Assembly: GCF_028858725.1 (NCBI RefSeq)
Contig: NC_084781.1
Span: forward strand, 5,402,513-5,466,512
Length of the DNA: 64,000 bases
Direction: 5' to 3'
DNA from: Colius striatus
Taxonomy: Eukaryota; Chordata; Aves; Coliiformes; Coliidae
The translations under genes were made by a program, and so were the position numbers. The stretch's first letter is position 1. Each line of letters opens with the position of its first letter. Under the pieces are notes generated by a model that saw only the letters and a program-made list of their open reading frames with translations, searched no databases and was not told the DNA's origin. Positions 11,001 through 23,192 of this stretch are shown piece by piece.

Positions 11001-12631
11001 GTTAACCTGAAATTTACAGGGACAAGTTTCAGTTTTGAGTGAAGCTTCTCTTTAACTGTTTGCATTAGGCTTTCTTGCATCTTGTACTTGAATCCCCAAA
11101 CTTGAAAGACTTGCCTGGATTAAGGAGCTTAAATGCATTGCTTTTGAAGTACTTATTTAACAGTGTCATGTCATCCATTCCATGTGCTATTTGCTCTCAC
11201 CCCTTGAGAACGGTCTTCATACAGAATGCACTTAAGAACAGCTACTGTCATTACAAAATAATAGCTGTATTGCATTAGTTCTGGAACTTCCCAACTGGTT
11301 AGGATATAAAATACACTCCATAGAAAACCACTGTTCCAAAAAAACCCCCAAACAACTATGTACCAGTATTCCTCCATGACCAAAATATGTGAGTGTACTC
11401 TGTAGCAGCTGCTGGAGTCTGGCTGCCTCAGTCCTGGAGAGGAGAACTGGAGGAGCTCAACAGATGGGAATGGCACATCTCCCCAAACTTGGGGTGTCTC
11501 AGAGCAGGCAATATTGGCATGGAAACCAGCCACACAAGGTGTAGTCTGTAGCTGTGTGATACTGTTTCTCTTTCCTGCTCCAGGCACAGAGAGACTGACA
11601 CTCCTTCATCAAGAGTGTGTTGAATCCCAAGTAGCAAATGTGCATTTTGAATATCTAGCAAATTGTTGTTCTGTGCTCAGATTTCTGACATTTCTCACTG
11701 AATACCTAAAACTACTGGATGTCTTGAGGTCCCTTCCAACCCTTAAGATTCTGTGATTCTGTGTGTTTCCTTTTTTAGGCTGGTGTTTTGATGGTGCATT
11801 ATTTACTCTTTGCAGTTTAAAGGCTTCTCTAAAAGGCTTTTCTTTAAAAAAAGCCCCCAAACACAAAAAAAACTTCTCACCAAAATTGCCAAGATATTAT
11901 TATCTCTCAAGCTATTTCACATTAAAAATGCTATATGATGGATCAGATTGCACACCCAGATGTAACCTTGAAATTGCAGAACTTGGCAACAAGCAATAAT
12001 TCACTAAACACACTTTCATACAACTTTGCAATGTTAATAACTCAGAAGTTCGTGTCTGTTACCTTGCTGTTGGATTCAGATCCCAATGTGCAATTCAGAA
12101 TGTAAATGTCTGGCAAAACGCTATAGATAAACAGAAATGATGGAACATCCTTTACAAAACAGAGTCATTTCTGACTTCAGCAGGAGCCCACATCAAAATA
12201 AAAACAAGACATGAGTAGGAGAGCGTGCTGAACCTTTTCAATATCATTGCCACAGAAGCTCAATAAGTGCTGCTGTTAGTACAGCTTGCTGCTAGCACCA
12301 AAGGAGTTGCAAGTCAGTGCAATTTATCTCTTTGCAAAAGAAGCATAACAGTGTTGCATGAAACCAAAAATGTGAATAAAGGTTTGCCCTTACCCGTGGG
12401 AGCAGACATCTCTTGAAGTTTACACAGAGGAGCGCAGATCCTGGGACTTGCAGCATTCAGTTCAGTTAATCCGGAGTCTGGCAATGATGGGCTCTGTTGA
12501 AAATAGCTTTTAGGACTGGCAGTTTCTCCAGGCAGTGGAGATCCCTGGCCTGAGTGGTAGCCACAGATTTCATTTTCACCAATGTTTTGATTGACCAGTA
12601 GTTCAGGACTCATGCAGACTGTTTGTAACAT
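1804..12631 (-). CDS. NFKBIZ-like gene: OCA motif plus IkB-zeta-type ankyrin repeats
   Basis: Predicted nuclear coactivator or atypical IkB. Exons, in transcript order: 12631-12394, 10679-10558, 9507-8849, 7048-6943, 6817-6671, 6468-6408, 6281-6115, 6032-5922, and less surely 2052-1804. Every junction has GT-AG ends and the phases chain into 619 codons. Residues about 90-118 hold the OCA motif (RYMGVRVKMPVRELL), which in POU2AF1 binds octamer DNA with the POU domain. Residues about 121-340 are a Ser/Gln/Asp-rich linker ending in NIPVDKLLAPDENGNR. From 340 the ankyrin part begins LLHKAVAQGRRALTYALAQR, very close to NFKBIZ LHIAVAQGRRALSYVLAR, and includes GLTPLHCAALAH. The family binds NF-kB p50/p52 through these repeats. 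NFKBIZ itself lies elsewhere in vertebrates, so this is a paralogue. The last two exons have weak ankyrin consensus. The fold assignment is strong; the 3' end is tentative. Confidence 0.85.
5922..6032 (-). CDS. NFKBIZ-like gene, exon 8 (degenerate ankyrin repeat)
   Basis: 111 nt, phase 0 at both ends, acceptor TTTGCAG and donor GTAACT. It encodes a 37-residue segment containing YLKIEENTELMSLLQ, which aligns in place with the NFKBIZ repeat that reads LHLAAEEANLELIRLFLEL. The LH and AA consensus residues are lost, so the repeat has drifted although the exon is open. The matching exon in the right-hand gene is 117 nt. Confidence 0.7.
6115..6281 (-). CDS. NFKBIZ-like gene, exon 7 (ankyrin repeat)
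   Basis: 167 nt, acceptor TTTCAG, donor GTGAGG. It completes a split Gly codon and reads GLTPLHCAALAHTVLVAE, matching NFKBIZ GLTPLHCAVIAHNAVVHE almost residue for residue. It then has the charged insert typical of the IkB-zeta family and ends INCLLQMGGKPELQ (NFKBIZ: IKCLIQMGAAVEAK). The paralogous exon at 56509 is also exactly 167 nt. Confidence 0.9.
6408..6468 (-). CDS. NFKBIZ-like gene, exon 6 (ankyrin linker)
   Basis: 61 nt, acceptor ATGTCAG, donor GTAAGA, phase 0 in and phase 1 out. It encodes VLKNCKSNGVCVEVNLTDHY followed by a split Gly. It joins two repeats, as NFKBIZ does with its VLQAIQKG to EATNYDG segment. The right-hand paralogue has 52 nt here, three codons fewer. Confidence 0.85.
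6671..6817 (-). CDS. NFKBIZ-like gene, exon 5 (two ankyrin repeats)
   Basis: 147 nt, 49 codons, phase 0 at both ends, acceptor CTTCTTAG, donor GTAAGC. It reads TALHLAAEKNQHLMVSDLIS, then GANVNEQDSLGKTPLHLCAE, then NGYLRVLE. These are classic ankyrin signatures (TALHLAA, GANVN, GKTPLHLCA) and match NFKBIZ through GRTPLHVCAEKGHSQVLQ. The exon has the same length and phase as 54458-54604 on the plus strand. Confidence 0.92.
6943..7048 (-). CDS. NFKBIZ-like gene, exon 4 (first ankyrin exon)
   Basis: 106 nt, acceptor TATTGCAG, donor GTAGGA. After the split codon it reads LLHKAVAQGRRALTYALAQR then FASLNKINEKDAEKR, matching the NFKBIZ segment LHIAVAQGRRALSYVLARKM. The corresponding exon in the right-hand gene (53744-53849) is also 106 nt with the same phases. 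Confidence 0.92.
8849..9507 (-). CDS. NFKBIZ-like gene, exon 3 (transactivation-type linker)
   Basis: 659 nt, phase 0 in (acceptor TGTTTCAG) and phase 2 out. It begins SRHSIGQTLKGLEDLDILVE and is rich in Ser, Gln, Asp and Glu, as expected for the disordered activation region between the OCA motif and ankyrin domain of IkB-zeta. The 3' end reads FQFQLHREESLLRNIPVDK then LLAPDENGN, aligning with NFKBIZ FQWQVEQEESKLANISQDQ then FLSKDADGDT. The donor is AG|GTCTCC, weaker than consensus. If unspliced, the frame continues for 23 codons from the split codon to a stop ending at 8779, giving a product without ankyrin repeats. Confidence 0.85.
10558..10679 (-). CDS. NFKBIZ-like gene, exon 2 (OCA motif)
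   Basis: 122 nt, acceptor CTTTTCCAG, donor GTGAGG, phase 1 in and 0 out. It encodes DAGLSSDPPQKR, then YMGVRVKMPVRELLRKIRLSK, then a short tail. The core GVRVKxxVxELL is the OCA signature of POU2AF1, POU2AF2, POU2AF3 and NFKBIZ. In OCA-B this peptide clamps the POU domains on the octamer. The basic stretch after it (RKIRLSK) resembles NFKBIZ more than POU2AF1 (KRKRG). Confidence 0.92.
11713..11765 (+). repeat. CR1 LINE, truncated 3' end
   Basis: The segment reads like the avian CR1 3' terminus: an ACTGGATGTCTTGAGGTCCC stretch, then TTCCAACCC, then an ATTCTGTG tail repeated. It is only a short 5'-truncated stub in the first intron of the minus-strand gene. It points to a bird or other sauropsid. 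Confidence 0.75.
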
Positions 12632-12885
12632 TACTACTGTATGAGCAGAAAACAACCAAAAAGAAGGCAACAGGGAACACTTTGGTTGTGTAAAAAAAAC
12701 CAAACCAAAAGCAACAGTCCAGTTTCACATTGAGAAGATGGTAATTATATTTAATTCTCCAATAGAATTGGCCACTATGAGCTGAGTCCAGCTTCCCTCT
12801 TCTCTTTTTTAGCAGCAAGTTATAGCAGTTGCAGAGTAAAACCAGCCTTGGAATCCCAGCAGTCACTGGAAACAGCTTTGGAGAG
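12394..12885 (-). CDS. NFKBIZ-like gene, exon 1 (5' UTR and N terminus)
   Basis: The right edge is an estimated start site about 30 nt from the TATA box at 12913-12918. The coding part is 12631-12394, from ATG to donor GTAAGG, 79 codons plus one base. It is Ser/Pro-rich, with SGQGSPLPGETASPKSYFQQ and SPSLPDSGLTELNAASPR. Its upstream neighbour in the same transcript is only a two-codon ATG-TGA frame. A second in-frame ATG lies at 12613. An acceptor-like CATACAG ends at 12637, so a small 5' UTR intron cannot be excluded. Confidence 0.65.
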
Positions 12886-12912
12886 TTTCTTGGCTGCACT
12901 TCTCCCTTGCTC

Positions 12913-12958
12913 TTTATATTCAGGTATGGCTTGAAGGACGTCAGCATGGGAAGGCCCC
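12913..12958 (-). promoter_or_regulatory. Promoter of the NFKBIZ-like gene: TATA, CRE-like and kB sites
   Basis: Reading toward the gene on the minus strand: GGGGCCTTCC (12958-12949) fits the kB consensus GGGRNNYYCC, TGACGTCC (12943-12936) is one base off a CRE, and TATAAA (12918-12913) lies about 280 nt before the chosen ATG. Promoters of inducible atypical IkB genes are known to be driven by NF-kB, so the arrangement is functionally sensible. Start site position is inferred. Confidence 0.6.
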
Positions 12959-15900
12959 ACCCTCTTTCCTAACAATCTACAGCAGCTTATGAAGAAATTA
13001 GTTTTCCCAAGAAGAGATTGAGTATAAGCTGAAAAATATTTTTCCTTCCATACAAACCAAAAATAATTAAACTCTGGACTTAGTTGACAGGTTGTGCAAA
13101 TAAGCAACTGATCCTGAAGTAAATGTTTTGTCAATTCTTTTCTAGCTTGGCATTTTTTCCAGGGTTGTGTAAGAGGACTTATTGCCCACAGCTTTCATGA
13201 AGAAAAGCTAAATAATCTTCCTTTAAACACAAAATTTCAACTGAGGAAAGACATCTCCTGCAATCTGCTTAGCTATCAGTCTGTGAGAGAGAAGTGCTAT
13301 GTGCAAGGGTAACACGATTTCTATTTGCACGAGTGTTTTGTTTGGGTTTTTTTAGCGAGGAAGGATTCTCACATGTTGTGACAGATGCAACTATTAACTC
13401 AATGGGATTAAGAATATATTTGAGTGCTTTCCTTATAGGAGGCCCATTTCCTTGTCATAAAGAAACTTCAGTACCAGATTTTTACTCCATTCTCATGTCC
13501 TTGGGAAATATGTTTCATGGCATGATCCTACTTGTGGGCTGTGCCAATTCAGCTCAACAAGCAGATATTTCTCTCAAGTACCTAGTTTGCAAAAAGATGA
13601 TGGTTCTTATCAAATGCAGCAGCTTCTTTAGCTGTGTCTTCAAAAGCATTCCAACCTTCAAGCAGAATCACCTTATGCAGCAGTTTGAGCAGAAAGCAGC
13701 CAGACGTTCTGGAGCAAGTTAAAAGAAGTTGTGTTTTTGTTTAAACTGGGTAATGACTCCTTTCTATAGCCCTGCACAATCCTTTGTCTCCCACTTTCTC
13801 TGTTGAAAAAATTATTTAGGTATTGATCAAAGCCAGGAGATTTGATGCTTGTAGAATAAGCATAGAATCAGGAACCAATCTGCATTGCAGTAGTGCTGGG
13901 AAGGCTATTACCTGGCTCCTTGCCCCATAGATCTTACTATCTAATATCGTTACTGCATTTGGATCTGAAAAGCATGAATGTGTAGGGGAGAGGCATGGCT
14001 GATGCATCTACATCTTTGCATGGCTGCTCATGATTTCAACTGACAAGGGCAAGGCTGTGAAATCCACAGGACTCTGTAGGTCATGTTCAGGTAGCCAGAC
14101 AATATTCCACTTTCTTCCTTAGTAGATTGTTACTGATTCGCTTAAGAGAAGCGATTTGTTAAAGGATATTCAGAAGTTAAGTGTTATTTACCTTTCTGAC
14201 ATTGAAACAGACACAAAGAGTGTATGTTGTACACTGAGAATGTATTCTGCTCTTGTTTGGTATAGATTTTCCTCTGTTTCTCCTTCGGGATTGTTGTATG
14301 CATCTAGGATAAGCCAGCTCCTGGGTCCAGTTCCTTGGCGACATGAAATGTGTTACTCTTCAAATGGTACTGTTCAAATCAGTAGGGTAAGACATCATTT
14401 AAGGAACTACTCCACACTTGTACAGGTGGGAGAATTTGGCCTGCTGCAAACAGGAAATTTCTGTGGGTGAATCAGTGCATTTATTGGGCAGTAAATCACA
14501 TCTGAGATTTCTCATCTTTCTATCCTTTTCTGTACTCCAATCCATGTGTTGAATAGTTTTTTACTGCCTGTTTATAATGTGCTATTACTTTCACAGTGAA
14601 AGCAGGACTCAAGCCAGGTTTTGTGATACAAAAGGACCAAAATGCAACCTTGTAACCTTGAGAAGATAAGCAGATTTCCAGAACTAGTGAAAACCCCTTG
14701 GAATGTAGCTAAGACAAGAAACAGTCTCCAAGGCTTTGTACTTGTTTATCTGGGAATCGAGTCATTCTCCTGCTTCCAACTTCAATAGGCACCTGATATA
14801 TTAAGGTAATACACTGTTACTCTAATTTAAAATAGCTCTTATGTGCCTTATTCAATAAACAAGCACCATGGAAATGAGTTGTCCATTTATACCTCCATCT
14901 GTGGCTTTCCAATGGCAATTTTGACCTCCTAATAATGCTACATCATGTCCTCCTCTATGCATTGTGGCAAGGCAAGTTTCAGTATGCACAACAAGCAGAG
15001 AGTTTGCAAATATGGCTTTCTAGTATCTGTAGATACTGCTTCAATTAATACCTCTTAATTCCCACAGCTATCAACGGAACTATTTAGCTTATTACACAGT
15101 GAAACCTGGGCTGGCAAAAGTATTTTGTACCCAGGGACATAGAATATTCTCGTTATCTTCCACACTTTTAGTAATTGTTGCTATTTTAACCTACCCTGTA
15201 CTATCTGTTCTAAAAAAGTGAGACTAAGTATTGAAGATGTAAGAAATGAGGACGTAAGTATGACTGCTTGGGTAAAGGTCTTCAGTGGCAGTCATCTGGG
15301 GAAGGAGAAGAAGTCAAACCCCAGTTTGGGTCATAAGCAAAGCTGTCTGAGCCTTCAGGAAAGGCTTTTGCACTCCTATCTTCTGCTCATGCTCCCCTGG
15401 AGGAAAATTGTGTTGGGCTTTGGTTGTTTTCCTTTTTAGGTATACTGGTGTAATTATACTGATCTATGCTGATTACTGGTGTAATATTTTCAATAAGAAT
15501 GACCATCACCATCTGAAAGTTCCTGGTGGATAACTGTAACCAAAGCAATTCCTTTCCAACTGATTTGTGATGGGCAGCTCTGCAAATTTCTCTCCATGTA
15601 AACTTCAAGGTTATGCTGCCAGTGGATAGAGCTCCTTTTATATCTTTGGATGTAGGATGAATGCTCTCTAGCTTCCTTCATCCCTTGTTGATACATGTTT
15701 CTTCAGTGCACACACCCACTTAACGGCATTTGTTGGGTTAGATGTTATTCTGTCCTTCCCTTTAGATGCTGCTGTTTTGCTAGCTTGGCTATTAAATCCT
15801 TTGTTGCAAAAGTTTTCTTTATTAATGTTGCCTTTCACATATGTAGGGTTCAGTAGATGGTGGGCTTAATTTGCACTAACATAGGAAGAAAGAATAAGAC

Positions 15901-18900
15901 TTTTCTCTGCACGTGTTTTCAATGTCTAATTGGAAGAGAAAATATCAAGTGAATCACTATAATTATCTTTGCAGATGGATGTTTTACTGTGTAAATAGGT
16001 CTTGAACTAGTTGGATGACTAGTAATTAATTCCAAATGCAATTGCTGAATAATGATGTGGTATAAAATTCAGAAGTAGTGCAGGAGATGTGTGAATTCTT
16101 CCTTCTGAGTATCTCCTGGCAAGCAGCGGTCTGTTGCAGAGGTTCCATTGGCATGCCTTCACTGGGAGCTTAAGTTATGCTGTACTCCAGATGTGCATGC
16201 TTCTGACAGTTTTGCAACCATGCTGGCAGTGAAATGGAGTTGTGACATTGCTATCAAGTTTGTCTCACACTTTCATAGTAAATGGGAGTATCATATTACT
16301 CTGCTGAGACAGGCCATCGTGCCTGGGATGTCTGCTGACAGTGCTCTGTCTGTGATGCTTCAGAAATAAACTAATGGCAGATATCAGTGCTGAGCAAGGG
16401 AATCTGAGACACTCTTAGTTACCTTGTTGACTGTGAAATATGAACTCTACTCACCTCTTGCTTTACAAAACTGTGTTGCAAAACAAAATGAGGTTTTTTC
16501 TGACCAATTGCAGTAATTCAGAGCTTTTTGGAATGCCTGTGCTAGTACCTGATGTCCCCCTCTCCTATGGCTTTGAAATGTTTACATTTGTTAGGTGAAA
16601 TCCAATGTATTTTTGCTTAGCAGTGATTAGTTTCTTTCAGTAACTATTTATGATAGAAACAGAACATAGGACGTGAACAATGTCAGTTTTCCTATGTTAT
16701 GCCTTCTGAAGGTGTTCTGCCTTTCCTTGGATATGCTGTATGATGTTCCCTCATCTATGCCCTCATAATAACAATCTTTCCTGAGAAGGGAGGGTATCAG
16801 AAGGATTCCTGTTTATTCCTTGGTTTGCACAGATAGCTGTTTCCCCACCTGCTTCATGCAGCAATGTATCTGAGAGCTGAAGGCATCAGAGCTTGTGAAA
16901 TGGTCTGAAGTCTGCAAAACAAACTTTGCTGTAGAAGGTGAAATTACCCAGAGTGGGCTGCAGACAGTATGGAAGTGTAATTGCTATCATTGTCACTTTT
17001 TTGCATGGTTTTATTGTACATTTCCAAGAATTGTCTGCTACTGACTCATCTTTAATGATGCTCCATGGTTACTTCTAGATGTTTTCCTTGGATTCAGAGC
17101 TCCTTAGTGATGACAGAGATGGCATGTTCAGACTATTTTTACCTGTAACTGTGACGAAGTTTCTTTCACGTCAGACTGCTGGTTTGACTCAGTCTCTCAT
17201 AGATATGATCCAAGAAATTTTCCATACTCTTTGCACCTCTTCAGATCATGGAAAGTAAAGCTGGTTCTGTGTGGTGTTAGTTTCTGATTCTGTCTATTGA
17301 TGGTATTCAGTTCTCTTCTAAACTTGAAGTCAGACTCTAAGTCAGAGCTTGAAGAATTACAGGATATATCAAGGGTGAAGAGACTGTTTTGATCTGCTTA
17401 TGTTCAATGCCTTGAGGCATCTGGAGATGGGATTTGGCTTCCTCTTAATACATCTTTGAGAAGTATCAGTCTCCACTCAAAAGTGTGTATGCTTGCTTTT
17501 CAGTGTATTTCTGGAAAAGATAGTAAAGGAGAGACAGGCTGAGCTACTATAGAGAAAGGGGTGTGCTGATATTCCTACTCTGAACTGTACTGTTAACCTA
17601 CAACTGACACATCTGAGCTGTTCTATGAAGCAACAGTGACCTCCCATGGGCAGAGATGAGCTCTCGATGGTATATGTTTCTGTTTCATTGACTTCATCAC
17701 CTAATCCCAAACTACATGCATGAATTCTCAGGTTTTCAAGGAACCAGTGAGGCATGGCATTAACCTTGTTTCTTCATCAGTTTTCTGGCATAGATTGTCA
17801 CCAGCCTATACCCATCACAAACATCCAGAAGAGCTGGAGGTGAAAGTTTAAACTTAAGGGCCTGCTATCCATGTAAAGACAAAAGGGAAAAAACCTTGTA
17901 ATCTGGGAAATTGCTTTGGGTGCTTCTCACTTGGACCATATTTCATTATGAAAAGTTTTATTCAGACAGTCCTTGGAAAGAAGTTGCAAGAACAATTTTC
18001 CAGCTGTTTTGTCTTTTTTTATGTGGGTTTTCAGGTTTTTTTTTACTCTTCTGTTTTCTTTGCCAAAGCAAACCTTTAGGAGCTGTGGAGAATGGATTCA
18101 CACTCAGAAGCCTGGTTTCAAAGATGGCTTGTCTGTGCTTTCTCAGCTGAAAAGCACTAGCAGATGCTGGTCTGTTAACAGAATATTATTGTTTTCCCAG
18201 AGGGTCTAAAATGGGGGCTAGAGAACAAAATGCATCATAGTCTGCTGTTACATGTAGCTGGTGAAGTAAAACATGCTTGTGATCAACAGTAAGTCTGTTG
18301 CTGAGCTCTGTAGAGGAGTGATTCAATTTGCATGCTGTTGGAGTGGGCTGATGGAAGTTAGCAAAAATTGGTCTGCATTTGCAGGCACGAGCAGTTTCAC
18401 AGCCTCATGTCTTAAAGACTGGTTAGATTTACTGTGGTTTTGATGTGTGAGGATTAACCTGGTGTATTGTGGGCCAGGGAATCAGATCATAGTACCCTTC
18501 TATTTCCTCTCTATTTTCTTGAGCTGTCTGCATTCTTTCCAAATGAATGAGTCATCATGACTGTAGGTGGGGAAGAGCATTTCCTTATGCTTGAAGAGGT
18601 AGGGATGTCTCCAACAATAAAACTGACCTTCCTCCTCCACGACTGTTTGCTGTTACTGTTGGAAATTGCAGCATCAGGCTTTTCATACATGCCTTGTTTC
18701 CTCAGTGTTGTTTGGAAATCTGAATATTAAGTGGGCCAAGCAAAACAATTTTTAGAATCTAGGGAAGGGAACAAAGGATTTAAAGATATTTCATTTTACC
18801 TCAGTCCCTTGGTCATGTACTTCTTACATTTTGATAGGAGTGTACAGAGTTACAGCTACTGAGACCAGGGCTCTCACATGCTTGTTCTTGGTATTAATTT

Positions 18901-21900
18901 TAATACCTTCATCGAGCACTGAAGCCTTCAGCAAAAATCCATCCATATACACCTCCATTTGTGTGTACATCAAGTAGCTCTAATGTCAGTTTTAATGCTA
19001 TATTTGCCAACTGGCCATGCTCTGAAATCCACAGGTACTTCATCAATCAACCTTCAGATTGAGGAGTAACAGCGTCTAACCGTAGCTATGGGGTACTAGT
19101 GTGAGGTGATGTGGAAGCAGGGCTCAGCACTTTCTGTTCCTTGTTACATGCAGATTTAGGCTGTTTCTTAAAAATTCTGATTATTAAAAATTCTGTGGAG
19201 TTCTTTTTGTTGAAGGAGATTTGAACAGAAAGCACTGGAGATATGCAAGTACTTAGCTCTGACTTTTGAAGGAATATTTTAAAGGGGTTTTTTAGCTGAA
19301 AGTGGATTTAAGAACCTATTTTTTAAAATCCACCAAAATCAATAAAGCATTTACACCTCACCCAATGAGCTCTGTGGCTTCAACATTCTTGGTGCCACTA
19401 GTGAAGCAACAGTAAGTTGGTCTCAATGGAAACTGTTCCACTTGATCTATTTGTATTTAATGTGGCATTTTCCTTTTAATTTGCGACTATTAGAATCCAA
19501 AACCGAGCCAAGAAAGCAATAAAAAATCATGGTCCCGGTATCCCAAGTTCTGTCACTAGATGGTACTGTGACTTAGACCGTGGGAAACCCTCCCCAGCAA
19601 ACAGACATCAGATACAGACATCAGCAAGGAGCAGCATAAAGGGGACTATAGAACGGGTTTGAAACCTCATGTTGAAACAAACCTGATGTATAAAGATCTC
19701 TCTGTGTTCCCCAATGTTGTATTTAAATGTCCATTGGTAAGGAATACGGCAGAAATAGCATTTTCATGGCTTTGCCCTCCCTGCAAAATTGGTGACTGAA
19801 AATGGACACATTCTTGTGTTGGTTTCTGAACTGGCTGAGGGTTCCACTGTGAACTGTAACTAGAATTCGGGCTGAAAGAGGCAGCATGCTCTCAGAAATG
19901 CAGCTGCTCTGAGGTACTGGATGAAATTGGATGAAATTATTACTCTAAAAGGATTCAAAGAAGCTACCATATAAATGTGGGTGTTGTAGAACAAAGGAGT
20001 ATATGGTACAGATTCTCTTTTGTGAACTATGGCTTGATTCATGTCCCTGGGCATCTTCTTGTTTCAGACAAGTTGGGTATCCCACAGTGCAGCTCTTCTG
20101 AGAGTGCTGTGCCACACCTGCTGATGTTTTGGGTACCCCAAGTCTTCTCAGCATGCAGAAGACACACATGATAAGTCAGATTAAGTATCTTTTTAATGTC
20201 TTGCTATAAATACCACAGCCATTCCTCCTTTTTTCTACCTCTCAAAGCTTCTGAATCTCAAAAGTGAACTGTGCTGCTTTCCAGGATTTGTGCCTTTGAA
20301 AATGCCCCTTTTTTGTCTTCCTGCAGCTTTATGGGGATTTTTACTGGGTGTGAGTTTAATTTAGACCTGTACATCCACACCAAAACAAAGCTTGAGTTAA
20401 ACAGGGTCCTTTTGCTGGCTCTGCAGAGGACAGGCTCAATTTAAAGTTGCAGAGTTAGGGTTAATATTTTGTGCCCATAAGCTGGCACCACAAAGACATA
20501 TACTTTTGGAGACTGAGTACTCCAGCAGCCTTCTCTAGTTACAGTTATTTTTCCTTTTATGCTTTCCTTTTTTTCAAGGCTCATTTATCTGGTTACTTAC
20601 TGAAATACAATGACATGGCTGGCAGCCAGTCAAAACACTTGCTTTCTCCAACTCTTTCACAATATTGTCTCTCTCACCTTTTAAGTCCTGCTCCTGATAA
20701 ACACAGGCACATGGGATCTACTGTTCTTCTGTTGGGAGAGTGTTGCTACTAGAACAGTTTTGCTTGCTTGTGTTGAGAAGTGAGTTACTCCACCACATGA
20801 ATAAAGGTGGGGAAATTGAGCTCCAACCCCCTACATTTTTAGATTAATACAGTTCTTTGATTTGCTGATCCTTTGTCTTCACTCATGACTGAGATGGCTA
20901 TAAAATGCTTAATAGTCTGTTTTCTTTCTTCTCCTGCTTAATCTCGGACGTGATGCTGATCTACTGGAGAACCTCACTTAAGGTTGCTCTCTGCCATGTT
21001 TTATCTTGTAGTTGTCTTTGGTCTGGCTTTTCTGGCAGGGATACAGTAAAGCACTTAAGTGAGGAGGTTAAGTGCTACCCTGACATTAACCATAAATGAG
21101 TGCTGTTTGAATTGGGGCCCTTGCACTTCTTTGTTTATGGCAGTTCCAAGAAGTTCCTTGGTGCACCTGTTTTGTCATCAAACCAGGCATGTCTACAAAT
21201 GTATCAGGTTTGCTCTTCAAAAGCGTCTGATGCCTGAGTAACTGAGTACATCTGGCCTGACACAGACTCAGCTCTGGCAAGCACAATGGAAGTTTGATGA
21301 TTCTGCACTGCATCACTTACAGGACAGTAATCAATGAGGGGGGAAAACACTGAAATTGTACAGGTAGCTATGAGACTTTTGGGTATATAATACACTGCAC
21401 CAATCAAAACTCTTTCCGTAGCTACGTGAATACCATGTGTGAGAGGGTGACATGGGGACACTTAATCCTGCAGGTGATTCCTGTTTGTGGGATATCAGAG
21501 GATTTGTTTTCAAAAGCATCTCTGTATAAAGAGTAGGAGTTGTTTCATGTCCTGCTTATATTCCTTGTAGAAGGTATGGAACACAACTTCTAACAGTAGA
21601 CTTTGAGGCAAACACTGTGTTAGCACACAACTCTTCTCTTTTAATCTATTTTAGTCCCTTGATGTTGAATTTCTACTGCCTTTGAAAGGAATTCCAATAT
21701 TCACTGAAGATATTCACTGTAAATTTTATGCTTCCCCAATCAAACCCCAAGAGAACCTCTCATCTCAAACAAAACAAAACAAACCCAACCCCAAAACATT
21801 CCACACAAGCAGTGCTCCTTAATACCTGTATATCTGCATGTCAGAGAGTCTGGAGAGAAGCAGCCTATTAGTCATTCAGCAAGCCAGAGCAGCTGAATGA

Positions 21901-23149
21901 GGCAGGAATTAAGATGGACCAATTTGCAAATGCTCTCCTATTAACTGCAAGTTAGCTACATAAAAATTTGTTTATTTAGGGTTAATCATTACAGCAATAA
22001 GTAAGTAAGGATAAGAAAATAAAAGTCTTAAATCCATTTTTCCCTTCTGAACAAATACATTGAAAGTCACAAACAACAATGGTTTGTAATCTTGGGTCAA
22101 ATTTCAGAGCCTTTTTCCCATACAGTGAGATTATACATCGCTCCCCGTGGCCGTCATCCAAGTTCTTTCAGCATAAGGGAAATGACTCCCACTGAGGTCA
22201 GTGAATGCAGCCCTACCATGGCTATAATAAGGAAAAAGGGATTTCATACAAACCTAAAAATGCTACTTACTCTATATGTGGTTGGGCATGGTCCTGCCTA
22301 GATGACATAACAAGGAAAGAGCCACTGCACCTGGAGATTTGCACTATAGGTGGGTCGGGTGGGGGAAAGAACAGGCAAGTGTCCTCAGTCTTGCTGCTGC
22401 AGAGATGGGGAGGGTTGGGGTGTCACTTTGCACTCTGACAGTTATTTGAAATGTGATGCAGGATCTTTACTGCTTAATTTAAACCTGTTAAGATCTGTGA
22501 GATTGCATCACATTGATGCTGATTGTGTATGCAAATGTATCCGGCTTTTCTGATACACACCGAGAAACTGGATCTTGAGCAAGCGTATAATACTGGGTCT
22601 TTACAGCCAACAGCAGGGAAGATCAGGGAGGCTGGAGCTGTTGTCATTGTTTGTATTATTATGACACCTTTGCTGAAACTAGAGTAAAAATACTGTTGTC
22701 TCTCAGCCTTGGACTAAAACAGTCACTATGCAAATGGCAGAACAATTTTGATTTTAAAAAACCCAACGAAAACAACAACAAAAAGCATTTCCCAGAGAAA
22801 TGGTGGGCAGGAATTGAATCACATTCTGCCTGGCCTGAGAGGAGGTAGCAAGCAAAAGCCCTCTAATCAAGTTCATGATATCTAAAGTTAACACCATAAA
22901 GATTGATCCAGACATTACCATGCCAATCTCTGGACAAAAACACACTGAATAAGAACAGAACCCTGGAACACAAGTCTGTAAAATTTCTGAGATTAGGGAA
23001 CAACCTTGTTTGTTCAATGTTGTGTATAGTATTGCTTTTTGGTCTTCTTTAATAATTGTGACATCTGGTATTTATCTAAAAACAAGGAAGTACACTTTAT
23101 TAATCAACAAGGCTAAAAAATGTGTTTAGCAGCATTCAATTCCTTTGTA

Positions 23150-23192
23150 GTAGAATAAACTAATCTCTAAGGGGTAGAATAAACTAATCTCT
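23150..23192. repeat. Short tandem duplication, 24-bp period
   Basis: The 18-mer TAGAATAAACTAATCTCT occurs at 23151-23168 and again at 23175-23192. It looks like a recent local duplication. Confidence 0.8.

Noticed and set aside
13294-13722. A 142-codon plus-strand open frame
   Set aside because: No recognisable domain, no supporting splice or promoter signals, and composition like the surrounding noncoding DNA.
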